In this document: piece by piece, positions 45,319 to 57,650 of the stretch
Layout: each line of letters opens with the position of its first letter
How positions within the stretch are numbered: the stretch's first letter is position 1
Assembly: GCA_037951105.1 (NCBI GenBank)
Contig: JBAMJV010008118.1
Coordinates: 62,001 to 126,000, forward strand
From: Echinarachnius parma
Lineage: Eukaryota > Echinodermata > Echinoidea > Clypeasteroida > Echinarachniidae
DNA: 64,000 nucleotides
Reading direction: 5' to 3'
Made by a program: the position numbers and the translations under genes
The notes under the pieces: model-generated
What the model was told of the DNA's origin: nothing
The model's database searches: none
The model's input: the letters and a program-made list of their open reading frames with translations, nothing else

Positions 45319-45868
45319 CCTGCTTATATTAAAATCGTCGTCACTGTTATCACAAATAAGATGGGTAGATGTCAATCATATGTTACCTGGTTTGATACTT
45401 ATGTTATAATTATGCATTTCTAAGCGCGATAATATATTGAATTATATTGTTTTTGTCTTCTCACATGTATAACATTACGCACACGTTTTTAAAAACAATT
45501 ATAATGTTGAAAAAATGGGTTATTTTCTACAGCCATAACAGCGATAAGCAAAAGCAATCTAAACACTGTGTTTAAGTATTACCCAAAACAGGGAAACTCC
45601 TGCATTTGCCCAGATGACATAATTCTTTTATTAAGAAGATCATTCATGCCATTTGTTATAAACCTCTTTGTATAATTTGTAATCAAAGTATTCAAATGAG
45701 TAAAGTATTCGATGAATTAAAACTAGATAAACCTTTTGAAAAAATAATAAGAAGTGGTATATTTATAAGTAACATAATTCAATGGGTATTGCCTTTGTTA
45801 GAACAAAATCTGAATGTATCTATAATTGAATAATTGTGCCTCTATTTAGATGATCATGATATTTTGCA
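45319..45868. other. Intergenic, no gene seen
   Basis: Nothing recognised. Confidence 0.5.
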
Positions 45869-45872
45869 TTAA

Positions 45873-46407
45873 AGGGGTAGTTTAGTTTTGGTAGAGAGGG
45901 CGCTGCACATCACAATTTTTTTGTGAGGTAATGAAAAACTGAGTGTCGAATTTGAGAGAACATGCAATTTCAATGGCAGAATAAACTTTATTTGGTCAAA
46001 ATCGACCCAGAAACGGCTGAAATATCAATAAATATATCTTATCTTATAATTATTTGGGGCCCAAATAATTAGATGATTTTTTCAAAAAATAAAAAAAATG
46101 CTTGCACTTTTTCAAAAATTTTCAAAATCTTTTTAAAAATAGTTGTTGATGATCTCTCTATTTAATCATTATTTCAATAAAACATCACATACATTATTTT
46201 GTATGAAAAATGGTTGAAACCAATGCCTTTTAAGAAAGCGCCCTCTTGAGATTTAATGGCTCTTTTTTAATGATAACGGGCTTTTTACTTAGTCGTTTGT
46301 AATTTTGTATACATTTCGAGCATGGTGGAGTTATAACCATTAGTTTATAGTGTTACTGTCCAGGTTTGGTTACTAAAGTTCAGCCTTACCAAAACTAAAC
46401 TACCCCT
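45873..46407. mobile_element. MITE-A copy 3, with TTAA flanks
   Basis: TTAA (45869-45872) | AGGGGTAGTTTAGTTTTGGT .. ACCAAAACTAAACTACCCCT | TTAA (46408-46411). Full length, 535 bp. Confidence 0.92.
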
Positions 46408-46411
46408 TTAA

Positions 46412-47159
46412 AACAATTTCTATCTAAAGGCAACTATAGTATTCTGCATCTCATTCCGTGGTATATTTTTTTCAAATAATTAAATTATAGACAATTATAT
46501 TTGGAATAATGTTTTACTTTAAATGGCTTTGAATCAATACATAATATACCACTTCTATATTGGTTAGGTAAATTATGTGCAGACGACACCAATAAAATAC
46601 TTGTATATACAAATGTGGACTGTTTGGAAGTATTTGTATAATTTACAAATATGTAAAGTGAGTAATCGTATAATTAGAACAAATCACATTTAAATCGAAT
46701 TATGGAAAAACACTTAGTTGCACAATTTAATCAAGCCAGAACTAAACAGAATCCATCTGACAAATGCACCTATTCACCTGTTCTTTATATCGGATTTGTA
46801 AACGTGATACCAAATGTATCAGTCATTTACATTATGTTACATATAAGATACAAACAAATCAGCTATTCTTCCCTCCGCACAGTGAATTTACTGCTTTCAT
46901 TAACTATATGATGTATTTTGCTTTATTCCTGGTGTAATTTTTTTTTTTATATATCCTTTTCTATCTGTATATTGTTTTTTTTCAAGTTGTGGACAATTAC
47001 TGTAGTGAAAAGTAAACATAATTCCTGTAAGATGCTTTGTTCATGTTGTAGAATCATTTGTATAATGATCCAGGGGCGCCGTTTGTTGGCAAGTGCAGAT
47101 AGTGATGATATGATTAATACAATGTGTATTGGAGTTATCAGATATGTCCACAAAGTAAT
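46412..47159. other. Intergenic, no gene seen
   Basis: Short ORFs lack motifs, codon bias and splice context. Confidence 0.5.
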
Positions 47160-47440
47160 GTGTAAAAATGTCACGTTAGTTGGATTTTTTGGCTAAGATA
47201 TGAGCAAAAATGCAAAGTAATATTCACGCACTCATTGTGCTTACTTTGTACATGGCATGAAATTATCCCGTAGACAATTTCATATATGAACACTTCAGTC
47301 GTAAATATCTTGAACGAAATGGACATTTGAAAAACCAAAACCTGTCCCTTGCTTTTTATTGTTAATATGAATATGATAAGGTATGAGAGAACCGCTAGAG
47401 TTCCAAGTAGGATTTGAGGATTTTGACAATGTTATACTAA
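47160..47440 (-). mobile_element. MITE-B-related fragment
   Basis: Reverse-orientation similarity to 31000-31300 (GCAAAGT.ATATTC, TGTCCAT..GA and ATACCTT..T.TATTC words). Boundaries unclear. Confidence 0.5.
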
Positions 47441-47609
47441 AGCCAGGATTCGCCCAACCTGTTTCAAGACCAAAATAAAAATCAATAAAAGATCACAATG
47501 TTATGTAGTCCATGGCATACTTAGTGCTTACCGGTTATTGTCTACATAACATTGTGACGTTTTATTGAATTTTATTTTGGTCTTTGAACAGGGTGGGCGG
47601 ATCCCGGCT
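47441..47609. mobile_element. 169-bp hairpin MITE
   Basis: AGCCAGGATTCGCCCAACCT mirrors GGGTGGGCGGATCCCGGCT; the arms continue through GACCAAAATAAAA and CACAATGTTATGTAG. Confidence 0.85.
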
Positions 47610-48082
47610 AAGCCCTGTACAGACGGCACCCCCGGATTATCTTTACAATTATTCTACAACATGAACATAGCATTTTCTAAAGGTATTATCAATGCGAGTG
47701 AATCATAATGTGTTACACAGCTTAGTTTATGTATTAAGAAAGTTATATAATTATGTGAAAGTATTTGTCCTTCGTACTATTTAACGGTACTATTTACTAT
47801 TAATAATATCCGATATAAATATATGAGTAGACTATCAGTAGTGTGTTGAAATTATACAACGGTTGTACATTCTTTGAAAAGGTAATTTGATTAAATAATC
47901 GCTGGCTCGCTTTAATTTGTTTGTAATTATATGTATTTTGTTATGTGTTTTTTGAATGCGTCTGATTCAGTCAACGGGGGCCATTATATCTGCCCACAAA
48001 TTTCTAATTTTCATGAATTGTGCACAAAACATATATTTTATTTGGTTTTGTTCTATAGTTGAATCATAAAATAATAATAGTA

Positions 48083-48125
48083 ATGATATATTACATTTAT
48101 ATAGCGCTTTATATAATTATAGTTA
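48083..48125 (+). repeat. SINE-like tail
   Basis: TTACATTTATATAGCGCTTT, as at 17575-17600. Confidence 0.5.
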
Positions 48126-48540
48126 GAAATCATATATAAAACAACAAAACCATGAAATAACTTATGTTACAAAAAAAAGAAATACATAAGAAATTATCAA
48201 AACAATAGAAAACATAAGAAATAAATTGGTTCTTCCAATTTTTTGGTTTATCATTCCAAATGGTCTAAAGAATATTTGCAGGAAGAATTATTGTTCAAGT
48301 ATCAAAAGAAATAATTTATAGGCAAAAATGTGAATTTTATGACCTCATTTGCATAAATTGCAAGAAATATGCAAAGGAGTGAATAATAACAAAAATGAGG
48401 GGCCAAAGTCATGAAATACTGTGCGTCCCTATCAAAGCGTGCATTTCCCTATAGTGATTGTCCACAATGTGTCGTTTAAAATTTCTTCCATGTGCGTTTG
48501 TTCAATGAGTGTTGTGAGTTTGTATTAATGGGCACTTCTG

Positions 48541-48748
48541 TGTATGTGTGTGTGTGTTTTTGGGTGTTTGTGTGTGTGTGAGTGGATGCGTATGTTTTAT
48601 GGGCGTATTCGTGTGTGTGTGTGTTTGGGTACATTTGCACGCGTGTATATGTGTGTATCTGTCTGTCTCTTTGTGTTTGTGTGTGTGTGATGGCGGGGAG
48701 GGGGGGGGGGGGGGGGGGGTAAGCGTGTGGGTGTGTATGTGAAGGCAT
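48541..48748. repeat. (GT)n-rich tract with G run
   Basis: About 200 bp of impure GT repeat, including 20 G at 48699-48719. The ORFs read from it are low-complexity artefacts. Confidence 0.9.
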
Positions 48749-49231
48749 GTTTGCGTGCGCTTGTAATTTATTGGCGCATTCGTGTAAAAACGATTAACAC
48801 AAAACTTGCAGGGACATAACTGGATTTTTAAAAAAGTGAATCGACCAAAAGCATGTCACTTAATGTCACAATCATTTTAAAACTGAAATCGTGTTATTTT
48901 TATGAATAAGATTATAATTCTTGGCCAAAATCATGTGATTTGTAGGTAAATATAATAATGTTCAGTAACTTGTTTTTTCTTGTCAGGCGAAAACCTGTGG
49001 CCCCCTCATGAAAACGTAGGACCTTCCGGTGCCCCCCCCCCCCTTCCCCCACTGGAAAATCATAGCTATGTCGCTGCTAGTTTGTCATGGACTTAATAGA
49101 ACCTGGCCCGCGATGTCCATTGTTTGAATAAAACACCATAAAAAAAACTAGCACAGCAAATCCATATGCATCCATACACACAGACACACACATATATGAG
49201 CGATGACATCACAAGTGGATAATACATTGAG

Positions 49232-49763
49232 TATTGGTATTTCCCGAAGTGCCCCCGATATTTTTTGTGAGATAATGAAAAACTAACTGTCAAATTCGAA
49301 AGAACATATAATTTTAATGACAGAATAAACTGTATTTGATCAAAATTGGTTCAGAAACGACTGAAATATCCATTAATATATATTTGATTCAAAATGTTTT
49401 TCACCGGCAATCACCGGGCGATATTTAGACTTTGTAGACAAATTTCAAAACATGCTCAAAGACTACTTTGAAAAAAATCAGAATAGGCTTTTTAAAAGTC
49501 GTTGATGATATCTCTATTGAATCATTATTTTAACAAACATTAAATGCACAATTTTGTATGAAAAAGGGCTAAAACCAATGATTTTTTTTAATTGCGCAAT
49601 CTTGAGTTGTAACGGCTCTTTTTGAATGATAACAGGGGTTTACTTAGTCGTTTGTAATTGTGTATACTTTTCGAGCATGGTGAAGTTATAGCTATTACTT
49701 TGTACCATAATGGTGCCGGTTTTGGTTATTAAAGTTAAGTTTGACCAATACTCAACTATCCCT
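49232..49763. mobile_element. MITE-A diverged copy 4
   Basis: It starts within the family at GAGTATTGGTATTTC. Shared internal words are GAGATAATGAAAAACT and TTTCGAGCATGGTGAAGTTA. Ends AATACTCAACTATCCCT. Confidence 0.8.
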
Positions 49764-49929
49764 TTAAAACTGTATATCTAAATCTGAGCTTCATTTATCT
49801 CTTCTTTGTTCAAATTACTTCTAATAATGTATCCATTCTAACAATGTACTATATTTCAACCTGCAAAAATACTTAATATGGAGTAAAACAATAGTTTGAT
49901 ATCAATGTGTATGGTTATTACCACCTCAC

Positions 49930-50152
49930 AAATAGTCTTCTTACATCCCTATAGTTGTAAAGTGTAGTACGAAACGTCACAGAGATACATTTTAGTTCAA
50001 AAGGGTCCTAAGGGATACTATATTTTAAACGGCAAAAAAGATCTAACAGGTGAACAGATGTGTATAATACAAAGCAACGGCGCATGCTGGAAACCACTAC
50101 ACAAATTGTCTTCGTACAACCCAAGCTATAAGTGTAGAACCAAACGTCACAG
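49930..50152. repeat. Tandem duplication upstream of family member B
   Basis: Two diverged 60-bp blocks (49930-49990 and 50097-50152) share CACAAAT.GTCTTC, TATA.GTGTAG and AAACGTCACAGA. They sit 200-420 bp before the ATG, so could be duplicated promoter sites. Confidence 0.6.
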
Positions 50153-50252
50153 AAAAAAAAGAAAGGTCCCTAACGATGCACGTCGTCATAATAATTGATT
50201 TTACGATATGAATATGTATGATACCGGAACTATTTTCCTCAGGCTTTTCAAG

Positions 50253-50259
50253 TATAAAA
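50253..50259 (+). promoter_or_regulatory. TATA box of family member B
   Basis: TATAAAA, 96 bp before the ATG, consistent with a start site near 50283. Confidence 0.5.
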
Positions 50260-50348
50260 TGAAAACTAGCGATTGATAATGATTACAATCTCTCCAACAA
50301 CTCACTGGACAGGACAGTCATTAAAAAAAAGAGGAATAATTCGAAAAA

Positions 50349-50430
50349 ATGGAAGTAGCCTTACCTACCATCGAGTGGAAAGGGACAGGACCTCCTGAAG
50401 GTATTCCTGATCCAACACCCACAGACAAAG
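50349..50430 (+). CDS. Small beta-rich family, member B, exon 1
   Basis: ATG follows AAAAA. 27 codons plus one base (MEVALPTIEWKGTGPPEGIP then DPTPTDK) to donor GTAATA. The end is proline-rich and flexible; no signal peptide. It joins in phase (G|AC, Asp) to 55969 across a 5.5-kb intron full of mobile elements. Confidence 0.7.
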
Positions 50431-51500
50431 GTAATAATATTTTGTTTCTAGAGTTTATACTAAAAAAAGCTTTTTTATCCGAAAGCTATACATTCATAAC
50501 AAAAATTAACGAAGCTCGCAGCAAAGTCATACCGTACTAAAAAGGAGTAATGTGGTCAAACTGATTAAATTTTTTAAAATTTATTTATTATTATTATTTT
50601 TTGGTTTGGGGGGGAGGGGGGGGGGGGGGGGGCGGGAGTATGAGGGTATACCTTATATATGTCATTGCCTTCGTGGCACTTATTTAATATGAAACAATAA
50701 TCTAAAATGTGTAAGTAGGATTAAACTGGATTAATAAGTTGTTCTCTTTTTATAATTATCGACACATTCCCTTCACCAAATAAAATGATATTGCTTTATA
50801 GTTCAAATTATTCATTTATATAAATGCTCGATAAGACAATGAAATATCGGTAGTCATATGTATATAGTTGCCTGGTAACGATACTTGTGGGTAAATTGGT
50901 TGAAATCAAAATACCTATCATATTGTGTAAACACAATGGTTAAATGTAACCTCTACCAAAGCATGTTTTTTGTTTAGTATCTTAGCCAAAAATAATCAGT
51001 TTGCCGTGAAATTATCCCATACCTTTTATCAACCATAGACCCTGAGCAATACTATTTTTTTTAAAAATCACATTAAACCGTTTTTGTTTGTGTTCAGAAT
51101 ATGTATTGAATTATAATTAGCGAACGCCAGCACAAAGACACGCGTATGTACACGTACAACATTTATTTTCGTACAGAAGCTTGCCGAAAATGATTACGTA
51201 TACTTTAGAGGGAAATTACTGAGGCATTTTGATATTAAAAAAACCCACAGTGAGTGTATTACTTTGGTTGAATAGGTCCACCTTTACGAACTCAAAATGC
51301 AGAAGTAGCAATGCAGGGATAAAAACCTGTATTAAATTTACTCCCCACTGACATAATTTCCCTTGCTTTATTCTTTCGCTGACGTTCATTTTGTTTTCGA
51401 TATATTTTCTCTCAATAATTATGGTAGCTTGCTGAGTATGGGTCATTTGCATATATTTGCAATATACTTCAATGATCCATTAAAGCTCAATATCATAAGT
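50431..51500. other. Start of the large intron of member B
   Basis: Contains a T/G tract (50580-50636) and otherwise unique AT-rich sequence. Confidence 0.5.
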
Positions 51501-51564
51501 TGGAAACCCCCCACACACGCAAAACGAAAAAAAAAACGCTTTTATCACCTATCAATAATAGATA

Positions 51565-53245
51565 TATTATTGACTTGAACTATATGGAGTTAAAGGTAAA
51601 CCACTTAATTGGATTTCATCATATTAAGAAAACAGATCATTTGTAGTTAGTGTTGAGGGGGTTACAGTCCGTTATTTCGAAGGTTCGTTATTCCGAAGGT
51701 TCAGTTATTCCGAAGGTTTGTTATTCCGAAGGTTCGTTATTCCGAAGGTTCGTTATTCCGAAGGTTCGTTATTCCGAAGGTTCGTTATTCCGAAGGTTCG
51801 TTATTCCGAAGGTTCGTTTATCCGAAAATAAAATCGGGTTCGTTATTGCGAAGGTTCGTTATTCCGAAGGTTCATTATTCCGATGGTTCGTTGATCCGAA
51901 AATAAAATCGGGTTCGTTATTCCGAAAATTAAATCGGGCTTGTTATAATACTATAGTTTGTGTTTTGTTTATTTAATTTACAGCCTGCATTAGGCATACC
52001 CCTCCCCATTTCCCTCCCTTGGCCAGACCAATCAAACAGTTAAGTTATTTTATCTCTTTATATGAAATTATAGCATTATAACAAACCCAAATTCATTTTC
52101 GGATTAACGAACCCGATTTCATTTTAGGAATAGCGAACCTTCGGAATAACGAACCCTCGGAATAACGGACCTTCGGAATAACGAACCTTCGGAATAACGA
52201 ACCTTCGGAATAATGCAACAAATGTTCGGATTAACGAACCCTATTTCATTTTCGGATTAACGAACACTCAGGTATAGGAAATTTGCGTGTTCGGAATAAC
52301 GAACCTTCGGAATAACGAACCTTCGGAATAACGAACCTTCGGAATAACGAACCGCACCCGTTGAGGGAACAACATCAACCTCAGCTAGTATGAAGTTTGG
52401 TGCTCCCCAAGGATCGGTCCTTGGACTAATGTTTTTTTTTATTGTGCACCTTTAGCAAGTATTGCAAGGAGCCATGGTATTTCAATCCATTTATATGCAG
52501 ACGATACTCAGTTGTATCTTCCTTTTAATCCCAGTGACCCAACATAGTGAACTGTCAGCCAAATGTTGACTTGAAGCTTGTATTTCTGATATAGCATCTT
52601 GGATGGTTGTGAATAAGTTCAAATTAAATGGTTGTAAATCAGAGTTTCTTGTTATTTCTTCAAAGTTTCAGAAACCTTTGATTCAAACTCAGAGTATAAC
52701 TATTGGAAGTGAATAAATTATGGCATATTCTTCTGTCCGTAATCTCGGTGTTATATTTGATGACAATATGTCAATGGAATCCAATGTACAACATTTTTGT
52801 AAGTCTGTATATTATAGTATATATAATGTCAAATGCATTATAAAGATTATTGATGATAAGTCTGCATCTATGCTCATACATGCCATTGTTATTTCTAGAT
52901 TGGACATCGGCAATTCTCTTTTGTATAATATCCCATTATATTTGTTGGATAAATTGTTACTTGATTTGAATTCTGCAGCTAGGATCCTATCTAGAACATC
53001 AACGTGTGGTCATATTACACTTGTGCTGCAAATTTTACATTGGCTACCTATTCACCAGCATATTGAATTTAAGATACTGCTTAAGATCCTTCATGGTATG
53101 ACACCTTGTTACTTAAATAAGTTAGTCCGGTCATATGTACCACAACATAAGCTCCGCTCCTCAAATAGATTACTGCTAGAAACTCCCAAAACACGCGTAA
53201 CTTATGGAAATAGGGCATTTTTTTGCATCAGCACTGGATTTATAG
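51565..53245 (+). pseudogene. L2-type LINE reverse transcriptase fragment, split by a foldback element
   Basis: Left part: LELYGVKGKPLNWISSY, then RSFVVSVEG at 51650. After the 700-bp insertion it resumes with TTSTSASMKFGAPQGSVLG and a YADDTQLYL core (about 52492-52520). The downstream RT region 52720-53230 has RNLGVIFDDNMSM, SRLDIGNSLLYNIP and LQILHWLPI, the usual L2/CR1 blocks. Internal stops and small frame shifts show it is dead. It lies in the intron of member B. Confidence 0.88.
51660..52359. mobile_element. 700-bp foldback element built from a 16-bp unit
   Basis: The left arm is a tandem array of GGTTCGTTATTCCGAA (about 51670-51945). The right arm is the same unit inverted (TTCGGAATAACGAACC, about 52090-52355). 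Between them is an AT-rich centre. An exact 8-bp target duplication GTTGAGGG flanks it (51652-51659, 52360-52367). Its removal rejoins the L2 reverse transcriptase frame. Confidence 0.92.
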
Positions 53246-53550
53246 AGTACAGAAGCTATGACGGCATAAAAATATATTTTTGGCTGAGATACCGTATGCC
53301 CATCCAAATTTTTTTTTTTTGTCAATAGGCAATCAGTGTTATAGCGCTCTGGTTCATATCTTTATGAACCAGAGCACTATAACACTGATTGCCTATGGAA
53401 ATAAAATTCATTCGGATGGGCATATCTCAGCCAATACTTAACACATTCAATTGATTTTCGGTATTTGGACATTATTTGTTATGTTCTTTCGGAAAATGGA
53501 GCTGATATTTGAAAATTCTAAAAATAGTTGTTTGATGACGTCACACTTTT
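53235..53550. mobile_element. Hairpin MITE
   Basis: GCCCATCCAAAT..GGCAATCAGTGTTATAGCGC mirrors AGTGCTATAACACTGATTGC-type sequence (right arm 53380-53440). Loop at 53355-53375. Related to 8296-8495. Confidence 0.8.
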
Positions 53551-54030
53551 GGACGAAAACTGTTTTAAAATGTACTATTTGAGCAATAAAATGTTCGAAA
53601 TAATAAAGCCTTATTACATTTATCATTATGAGTTAGTTCAATTCAACCGCATGTTGTACGACATGTGGGCTTGGGGGCCCGTAGGCAGGGGGTGCGTAAT
53701 GTTGGGTGCGTACGCACCCACCCCGAATTCAGAAAGGTACGCTTAATCGATCTCGGTCATCTTAACATGCAGTTGTCTTGGGCAACGATCGGTCTTGTTG
53801 ACGACCCCCACCCGCTTGCACAACTAAACCAGTGGTCTAAACTGTTCTCGGCCTCGAAAGTATTTGGCGACGGAAACCCCTCCCTCCTTCCCCCGCTTAC
53901 ACCACTCAACCAGAATCTTACATTGACAGTGATACATGATTGAAGTCTTAAGTATCACTTTTGATTTTTGTTTTATAAACGGATTAATGGACGGTTAATC
54001 GATTACTTTTAACCCTAAAAATGCCAGGCT

Positions 54031-54083
54031 AGGGTTAGGGTTAGGGTCTTTCTACGGCCGGGGGGGGGGGGGGGGGGGGGGGC
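54031..54083 (+). repeat. Short interstitial TTAGGG run plus G tract
   Basis: CTAGGGTTAGGGTTAGGGTC (54031-54050) is three telomere-type units. About 22 G follow at 54060-54082. Confidence 0.85.
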
Positions 54084-54754
54084 ATTATGGCCCCCCTTAA
54101 GATCCGGCCGATCGCCGTGAAAATGTGCACGCATGTTAAGTGAAGTGTATACAATACAATGGTAATTTCATTTTTTTCATTAATTTGCATATTTATGGTA
54201 ATTTATGAAAATAAGGTCATAAAATTCATATTTTTACCCATAAATCATATATTCTTCATAATTAAACATTGGTTTTCACTACATATATTCTTTAACCATT
54301 TGGAATAATAATACAACAAAAAGATTTGGAAGAGCCAGGTTATTCCTTATGTTTCCTATTGTTTTTATAATTTCTTAATTGTGTTTCTTTGTTTTTTTTA
54401 AAACTTATGTATTATATTGTTTGTGTTGTTTATTTTATTTCTAACTATAATTCAACTAGTTTGAACACTAAAACAAACACCTAAAATTTCAACCAGACCA
54501 AATAAGCAATGATATATCTCTTTTTACGAAAACTGATATTTCCATGTGTTTTGTACACAAATCACGAAATTGAGCAATTTTCCGGCTGACATGCATAGAC
54601 AAAAGGTCACGTGACATTGTAACGTTAAGTCTGATTTTCAAACATTTTGTTTTAAAAGATGCGCAAGACCCAAAATAAAAAAGTCACCAAGCAGCGGGGC
54701 GTCATCTTTACGCGTTTTGGAGCAATACAACAAATCGCGGAGGGGGGTAGTTAA

Positions 54755-55279
54755 AGGGGTAGTGCAGTTTTGGTAAGGCTGAGCTTTAGTAACCAAACAT
54801 AGACAGTAACGTTATAAACTAATAGTTATAACTCCACCATGCACGAAAGGTATAACAAATTACAAACTACTAAGTGAAAAGCCCGTTATCATGCAAAAAG
54901 AGCCATCAAAACACAAGAGGGTGCTTTCTAAAAAGACATTAGTTTCAACCATTTTTCATACAAAATTTATGCATGTGATGTTTTATTGAAATAATGATTA
55001 AATATAGAGATCATCAACAACTATTAAAAAAACGCTTTTGAAAATGTGCAAGCATTTTTGTAATTTTTTGAAAAAATCATCGAATTATTTGGGCCCCAAA
55101 TAATTATAAGATCAGATATATTTATTGATATTTCAGCCGTTTCTGGCTCGATTTTGACCAAATAAAGTTTATTCTGCCATTAAAATTGCATGTTCTCTCA
55201 AATTCGACACTCAGTATTTCATTACCTCACAGAAAATTGTGATGTGCAGCGCCCTCTCTACCAAAACTGAACTACCCCT
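54755..55279. mobile_element. MITE-A copy 5, with TTAA flanks
   Basis: TTAA (54751-54754) | AGGGGTAGTGCAGTTTTGGT .. CTGAACTACCCCT | TTAA (55280-55283). Confidence 0.92.
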
Positions 55280-55283
55280 TTAA

Positions 55284-55805
55284 GGTAATTACATTTTGGA
55301 ATAGAGAGTAGTTTGGATAAAACTGAATCTTAGTAACCAAACCTGCACCATTACATTACAAACTATAATAGTTTCCACCATGGTCGAAGGGTATACAAAA
55401 TAACACTAAGTAAACAGCCTGTTATCATATAAAAAGAGCCGTTAAAACGCAAGAGGGCACTCTCTGAAAGCTCATTGGTTTCAACCATTTTAGATAAAAA
55501 TGTATATGTGCTGTTTTGTTAATATCCTGATTAAATAGAGAGATCATCAACAACTATATAAAAAACATCTTTTGTAAATTTGTGAAAAGTGTAAGCATTT
55601 TTTTTTTCAACGGCTGGTTCAAAATTATCGAATTATTGTGGGGCCCCACAAAAATTTCAAATGGTTACATTTATGGACATTTCAGCCGTCTCTGAACCGA
55701 TTTTGATCAAATAAATGTGTATTTCAAATTTGACACACAGTTTTGCATTACCTTACAAAAAATAAGTTCGTGCAGCGCCCTCTATACCAAAACTCAACTA
55801 CATTT
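55284..55805. mobile_element. MITE-A copy 6, diverged, directly adjacent
   Basis: Same orientation as copy 5, starting at the shared TTAA side. Internal AAGAGGGCACTCTCT and GCGCCCTCTATACCAAAACT are kept; the terminal TACCCCT is degraded. Confidence 0.85.
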
Positions 55806-55968
55806 TTGTTTGCCTAAAGATTGGGGGGGGGGGGGGGGGATCTGCCCTGTGCCCCCCCCCCCCCCCCGTAGCTACACCACATCCAATAACTGTATAATAT
55901 TGTCACATGTTTGGGGATATTTTTGTTCATATATTTCCACCTTTTTTGTATTTCCCTTGTTAAAACAG

Positions 55969-56337
55969 ACCAACCATACATCTATAATGTCGATGAGTAC
56001 AAGGCAGACGACTCCGATACCGAACATGACGTAGGAGAATTCTTTTACATGCGAGTGGCTGGCGGAGGTCATCTGAAGAAGAATCTCTACTTCGATGTCA
56101 TAGATCGTAGACCAGACTCCGCGGCTACTAAGATACTCGGGTCCACTCTAAACCTATCCGATAAGTACAAAGAAAACAAAAAGTTGAGGCATTTCAAACT
56201 CAAAATAAGGATGAAATGCACGAAACGAGAAGAGAAGCAACCTCAGGAGGTGTACCTCAATTTCTACCGAAAAGAATCCAGCCCCCCATATGGAGTAGAC
56301 CTTGTCGCCTCCAGCAGACGGAAATTCACAGTGACAG
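55969..56337 (+). CDS. Small beta-rich family, member B, exon 2
   Basis: From acceptor TTAAAACAG: DQPYIYNVDEYKADDSDTEH, then EFFYMRVAGGGHLKKNLYFD, then LRHFKLKIRMKC, then EVYLNFYRKESSPPYG and ASSRRKFTVT. 369 nt, phase 1 in and out, donor GTTAGT as in member A. Acidic at the start, strongly basic in the middle (KYKENKKLRHFKLK). Alternating hydrophobics suggest a beta sandwich. The domain is not recognised. No signal peptide or membrane segment, so probably intracellular. Confidence 0.8.
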
Positions 56338-56505
56338 GTTAGTAAATTTAACACGTGCTGACGTGCAATATCAAGCTGTACCTTATAACAAGTATTCAAT
56401 TTCAATTTATTTAGCATTTCCATAAAAACAAACTTATATCTATGGAGCAGACAGTGTGCGCTAGAATTAGTACATATTGCATGTCTCCGTAGATAGCTAT
56501 ACAAT

Positions 56506-56613
56506 GGGTGATTTCAAGTATGGTGTTTAAGGCCGGTGTTAGAGTTTATCAAACTGATGTTTGTGTGTAATAAACACTAACACCGGCCTTAAACACCATA
56601 CTTGAAATCACCC
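56506..56613. repeat. 108-bp near-perfect hairpin, first of two
   Basis: GGGTGATTTCAAGTATGGTG .. CACCATACTTGAAATCACCC; the stem is about 45 bp (through TTTAAGGCCGGTGTTAG). Confidence 0.92.
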
Positions 56614-56616
56614 AAT

Positions 56617-56700
56617 GGGTAATTTCAAGTATGGTGTTTAAGGCTGGTGTTAGTGTTTATTAAACACTAGATCGGGCTTAAACACCATACTTGAAATGAC
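56617..56700. repeat. 84-bp hairpin, second of two
   Basis: Same sequence family, directly after the first (AATTTCAAGTATGGTG .. CACCATACTTGAAAT). A third, weaker trace is at 56805-56865. Confidence 0.88.
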
Positions 56701-56865
56701 TTAGTGTTAAATAGGATGGTGTTAACATTGACCTCGGATTTCGCCGTAAATACAAACTTCCGTTTCCGGCAAGCGGTGTTTATTGATATATAAATATAAT
56801 ATTGTAGATGGTGTTGAGCTAGTGTTAGTGTTTAGTCAACACTAACTGCAGCCTTAAAGGTACAG

Positions 56866-57161
56866 ACCAGTTTTGGAAACGCCCCCCTCTCAAAAAAATG
56901 AAATGGAAGCTCTTATTACCAATAATGTGAAAGAATATTATTATACTAATATAGGATCATCCAAATTTTGCCAAGAAACCGCCTACTAACTGATATATTT
57001 GCAAAATTGTATATCTGTCCCATTGGGACAGATATGTCGCCCATACGCTATGTGTATTACGACCAGCGGTTTTCTTCCGATATTTCTGTATTTAACGATG
57101 CTTATCGTCGGATTTTACCACACAAGCCCTATTTCAATACATATTCAACACTAATGATCAA
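56866..57161. other. Intron 2 of member B, unassigned
   Basis: No feature recognised. A short open frame here has no motif or splice support. Confidence 0.45.
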
Positions 57162-57650
57162 TACACCGTGTCCCAGAAAAAACGAAACCGGGTTTCATGG
57201 CAGAAATTTTCTGTCATAATGAATAATTTAATTGATGCAACTTATGGCACATACTTCAAGCATGACTGAATTAGAACAATGGAAAGTGGTGTTACCAATA
57301 TTCAATTTGCACGCATAAATTTGAAGTTTGGGTGAGTTTTAAGAGTTGTAAACGTACTTATTTTTTAAAAGGACAAACACCACATAAAAGTTCATATTTT
57401 TATCTTTTACATGACACCTCATGCTCAAAAAATAAATGATTTATGCCAGAGAACGAGTACAATGAAAACATGCCTGATTTCTGCCCGAATGAGTGAAAGT
57501 TGAGTAAGAAGTCGCTCAGCTTTCCTGACTAGCAGCTGACAATGGACGTTGATGCATGAGTAAATTTACACAAACATGGGGATCAGGAGGCTTGGTACGA
57601 ACAGTCACGTCACGTTCACGTTCACGTCACGTGAAGGTTCTGTACCTTTT

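Noticed and set aside
48476..48748. His/Thr-rich and Cys/Val-rich ORFs
   Set aside because: Both strands of a GT-rich microsatellite.
51650..51976. 108-codon repeat protein (YSEGSLFRRFVIPKVR)
   Set aside because: Reading of the 16-bp foldback array; a non-multiple-of-three unit that cycles frames.
53528..53943. ORFs of 72 and 92 codons after the L2 fragment
   Set aside because: No LINE or host-protein motif; region follows a hairpin MITE and has no splice support.
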